Source: Hypericum androsaemum (Eukaryota; Streptophyta; Magnoliopsida; Malpighiales; Hypericaceae). From it: 64,000 nucleotides of DNA. Of the stretch, positions 61,493 to 64,000 are shown piece after piece (positions within the stretch are counted from its first letter, which is position 1; each line of letters opens with the position of its first letter). The notes under the pieces are model-generated. The model ran no database searches. It was not told the DNA's origin and saw only the letters and a program-made list of their open reading frames with translations. Made by a program: the position numbers and the translations under genes. The stretch covers positions 1,967,001 to 2,031,000 of the forward strand of contig OZ023197.1 in assembly GCA_963995505.1 (NCBI GenBank), read 5' to 3'.

Positions 61493-64000
61493 TTAAGCAC
61501 ATGCACGAAATGGAAGTTCTAACCTCTTAGCAAGCATTCCAAAGCCTTCTTCAGACAGATCCTCAACAATGCCAACAGCAGATAGCTTTTTAGACAGCAT
61601 GTCAACAGAATCCCAATGCTTCCTCCAACTCAAAAAGGATTTGAGCTTGTTCGGTTTCTTCATAGGAGTTGGAGGCAGAAAAGAATTGCTTGGAGGAATT
61701 ATGTCAACAACCACGCATGTTGCATCATCCCTTAGTTCGCTAGAACGTAATGCTTCCTACAACAAAGTAAATGAAAAATTAGGATAAAGCTCCATTACCG
61801 ACTCCAGTGTGTTAGAAACTCCAGTCAATCTAAAGGAAGATGCAGAGGGTATCCATCATGCACTGCCAGGCAGCTAGAAAGGTCACAAGTTACAGAATCA
61901 AGGAAGAAGAGAAAAGACTTGTGTTCGACTTACAATCACCTTGACAACTCGTGGAGCAGCACGTTCAGTCGGCAATCCTCGGCAAGATTTTCCCATCATA
62001 TCCTCGGCTGAAGCCATTTGCTGCATCGGCGTTTGCGGATCACCTATTCCACCTCTCTGTTTCAGCACTTGTGACGCAAGGACTTTGCTCGTGTGTTGTG
62101 CACTCATGTTTCTGGAACAGGCTATCGCCTTCCTCTTTTTATCCATCTGCCATTGCTCAGCCCGACTCTTGCACCGTTCCATCAGTTCTGTGACTTCATA
62201 AACCTGATGTCCAGACTCCTGTGCTATCCTTCTAATGCGCGATTCATCCATAATCTCTGGATCGTCCAACTCTGCATAATAGTAGCAAGTAATTAAGTAA
62301 CACATTAATAATTCAATTGCCAAGAACAACAATGTGCATGTTAAACTAGCATGAAGTTGTTACCCTCATTTGTCATCCAATCCATCATATGCACACGCTT
62401 CATAATCATTGCCTCCTTTTCCTTCTTAAAACGGTCACAACCCAGACCAGTCTTAGAAATCATCTGCACAAAATAAAAACACCCAATTTGTGAGAATTGA
62501 AAGGGTCAACCTCAAGATAGCAGAAGCTGCAAAGAGCAGATTCCCTGTTGTTCAGCATTTTGAAACCAAAGTGGTCATATTCTGTTGTAAATGAGACCTG
62601 AAACTGGGGCTCTTTCTGAATTACGGTTCCGGAAGTTGCAACTCTAGTGCTTGGTTGGACTAGGAAAATGAATTAGAAATCTAAGGGCCACTTCCACATA
62701 ATTGAAAGCAAGCCTTATCTGTCCTTCACCATTTCCCAATAGGAATTAGATTTCTTAAAAAAAATTACCCACTGAGAACGTGAGCTCGGCTTTCCCATTG
62801 ACTACTGAGGCAGAGGAGAGGGTGGTTTAGGAGGAGGGATCGGCGGTGAGGCGGGATCGGCGGTGGGGCGAGAGGTGTCTCAGCATGCTCTGTTTTCTTT
62901 TTCCTTTGTGGCCTTGGTTTAGGATATGGGTCAGGTTTGAGAACATAAAGGGTTCGAGCTTATGTAAAGGTTGGTGACAAATCCCATGAGATAAGCCTGA
63001 AGCTGCTGCCAGTTGGTAGTAAAACTTAAAATTGCTGGACTGGTCAATGCTATGTTGACCCATACGACAAAACTATAAATAAGATCATAAACAATGGTCG
63101 TCTTCTACATTGAAGAAGCCAAACTGGGAATCTTTTAAGAAGAAATGTACCATCACCGTGAATTAAAAAAAAAAATTGAAAAAGACTAGGCTAGTCACAG
63201 AATTTATTATTCATCTGGTTATAAAAGCAATTCATTGCAGTAGCCCCACAGAAAGTCTGAGCAGAATTTTTACACGGTAAGGATGGGTTGCTACATTAAA
63301 GTTAGAGACAAAACCTGGCCAATTAGATCCTTTTCGACAGTGTACTTGTACTGCTCATACATTATCCTTGGGGTAAACTCCTGACGGTAAAGCCTTCGCC
63401 GAAGATCACGCGGTTGTTCCACTAGGACATCCTCATGAAGTTTGTCCATTAATCCAGACCGATTTCCCATACCTAGTTAGGAGGTAGATTTCAATGCAAG
63501 TACACAATAACTACAGGGAATAAGGCCAACTGAACACTGTTGAAATCAATGCTTTAGTGGAGAAAGGTTGATACCTAGAAGGCGGCCAACAAATGGCTTA
63601 GCATCGAAGACTTCAAAATCATCCATATTCTCTCCTGTCCCAATGAATATTACAGGACTCTTTGCGGCAGAAATGCTACGAATATCATATACAATAGATA
63701 TCAGTTACGAGCTTCATATTGCTGCATGGCTGTGATAAATTTCACAACGATATTGAGCAACAGGAAAAATAGAGGGAAAAGGTGGTCAATGCCGTACACA
63801 TTACAAGAAAACAAGGGATACGCCGGCATCCTTAAACGCCCCAACAGGTCAAACAAACGTCGGAATAGGGTTAGTTGAACGTATACAAAATAAAAATGCC
63901 GAAAAAACTTGCTCAAAAGACGAGTTGGGCAGTGAGCTTTCCAAAAGCACTTACGCACTGAGAGCGCCAACACCCTTAGCATGGCCATCCATTTTGGTAA
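61493..64000 (-). CDS. SRP54-PP2C chimeric protein, copy C (5' part outside the window)
   Basis: Exons on the minus strand: 64000-63955 (continues beyond the window), 63675-63575, 63472-63315, 62463-62364, 62271-61940, 61756-61493 (or a donor at 61524). Frame is kept across all visible borders. Visible parts are the G4 motif [16 protein letters not shown], the G5 region [16 protein letters not shown], the divergent M domain ([37 protein letters not shown]), the fusion ([11 protein letters not shown], then [18 protein letters not shown]) and the PP2C end [20 protein letters not shown]. This copy keeps both Asp residues of the PP2C RDDxTC motif, unlike copy B. The N domain and P-loop cannot be judged. 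Confidence 0.87.

Overview
This window is nuclear DNA of a eudicot plant. The evidence is GT-AG introns in plant gene families, an intronless PPR gene, an isopentenyltransferase of cytokinin synthesis, a Ty1/copia retrotransposon primed by initiator tRNA-Met, a hAT element, MULE-like inverted-repeat elements, and AT-rich intergenic DNA. I do not name a species.

Left part (1-14.6 kb): the 5' half of an IST1-like ESCRT gene (minus, leaves the window at base 1); a complete eight-exon plastid-targeted alpha/beta hydrolase of the monoacylglycerol lipase / caffeoylshikimate esterase type (minus, 2985-5810); an intronless PLS-class PPR gene (plus, to 8930) with no ATG where one is expected; a hAT-like remnant; and a decayed retroelement ORF at 13.7-14.6 kb.

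Middle (18.17-30.57 kb): a Ty1/copia LTR retrotransposon on the minus strand with two LTRs, a 5-bp target duplication, PBS and polypurine tract. Its gag-pol carries four in-frame stops and one frame change. It has an additional 193-codon ORF ahead of gag. A later, apparently intact 4.06-kb hAT transposon (25105-29163, 8-bp target duplication, 740-aa transposase) sits in its leader.

From 30.6 to 47.6 kb the DNA is mostly intergenic. It holds an intronless, GC-rich adenylate isopentenyltransferase gene (37100-38089), inverted-repeat elements, a 5S rRNA retropseudogene, and a 22-bp minisatellite.

Right part (47.6-64 kb): a small uncharacterised ORF, shuffled fragments of a UTP20 gene, and the most notable content, a head-to-tail array of three paralogous minus-strand genes (50.75-54.27, 55.78-58.55 and 61.49->64 kb). 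Each has the exon layout of SRP54 (N, G and M domains) but is fused in frame, within exon 8, to the C-terminal part of a plant protein phosphatase 2C. All splice junctions keep frame in the two complete copies, yet GTPase motifs and the signal-peptide-binding finger loop are altered differently in each copy. Two MULE-like elements inserted after the duplication, and the neighbouring copy preserves both empty sites. The array is my best candidate for an undescribed system: a tandemly amplified SRP54-PP2C chimera that has probably left canonical SRP function.
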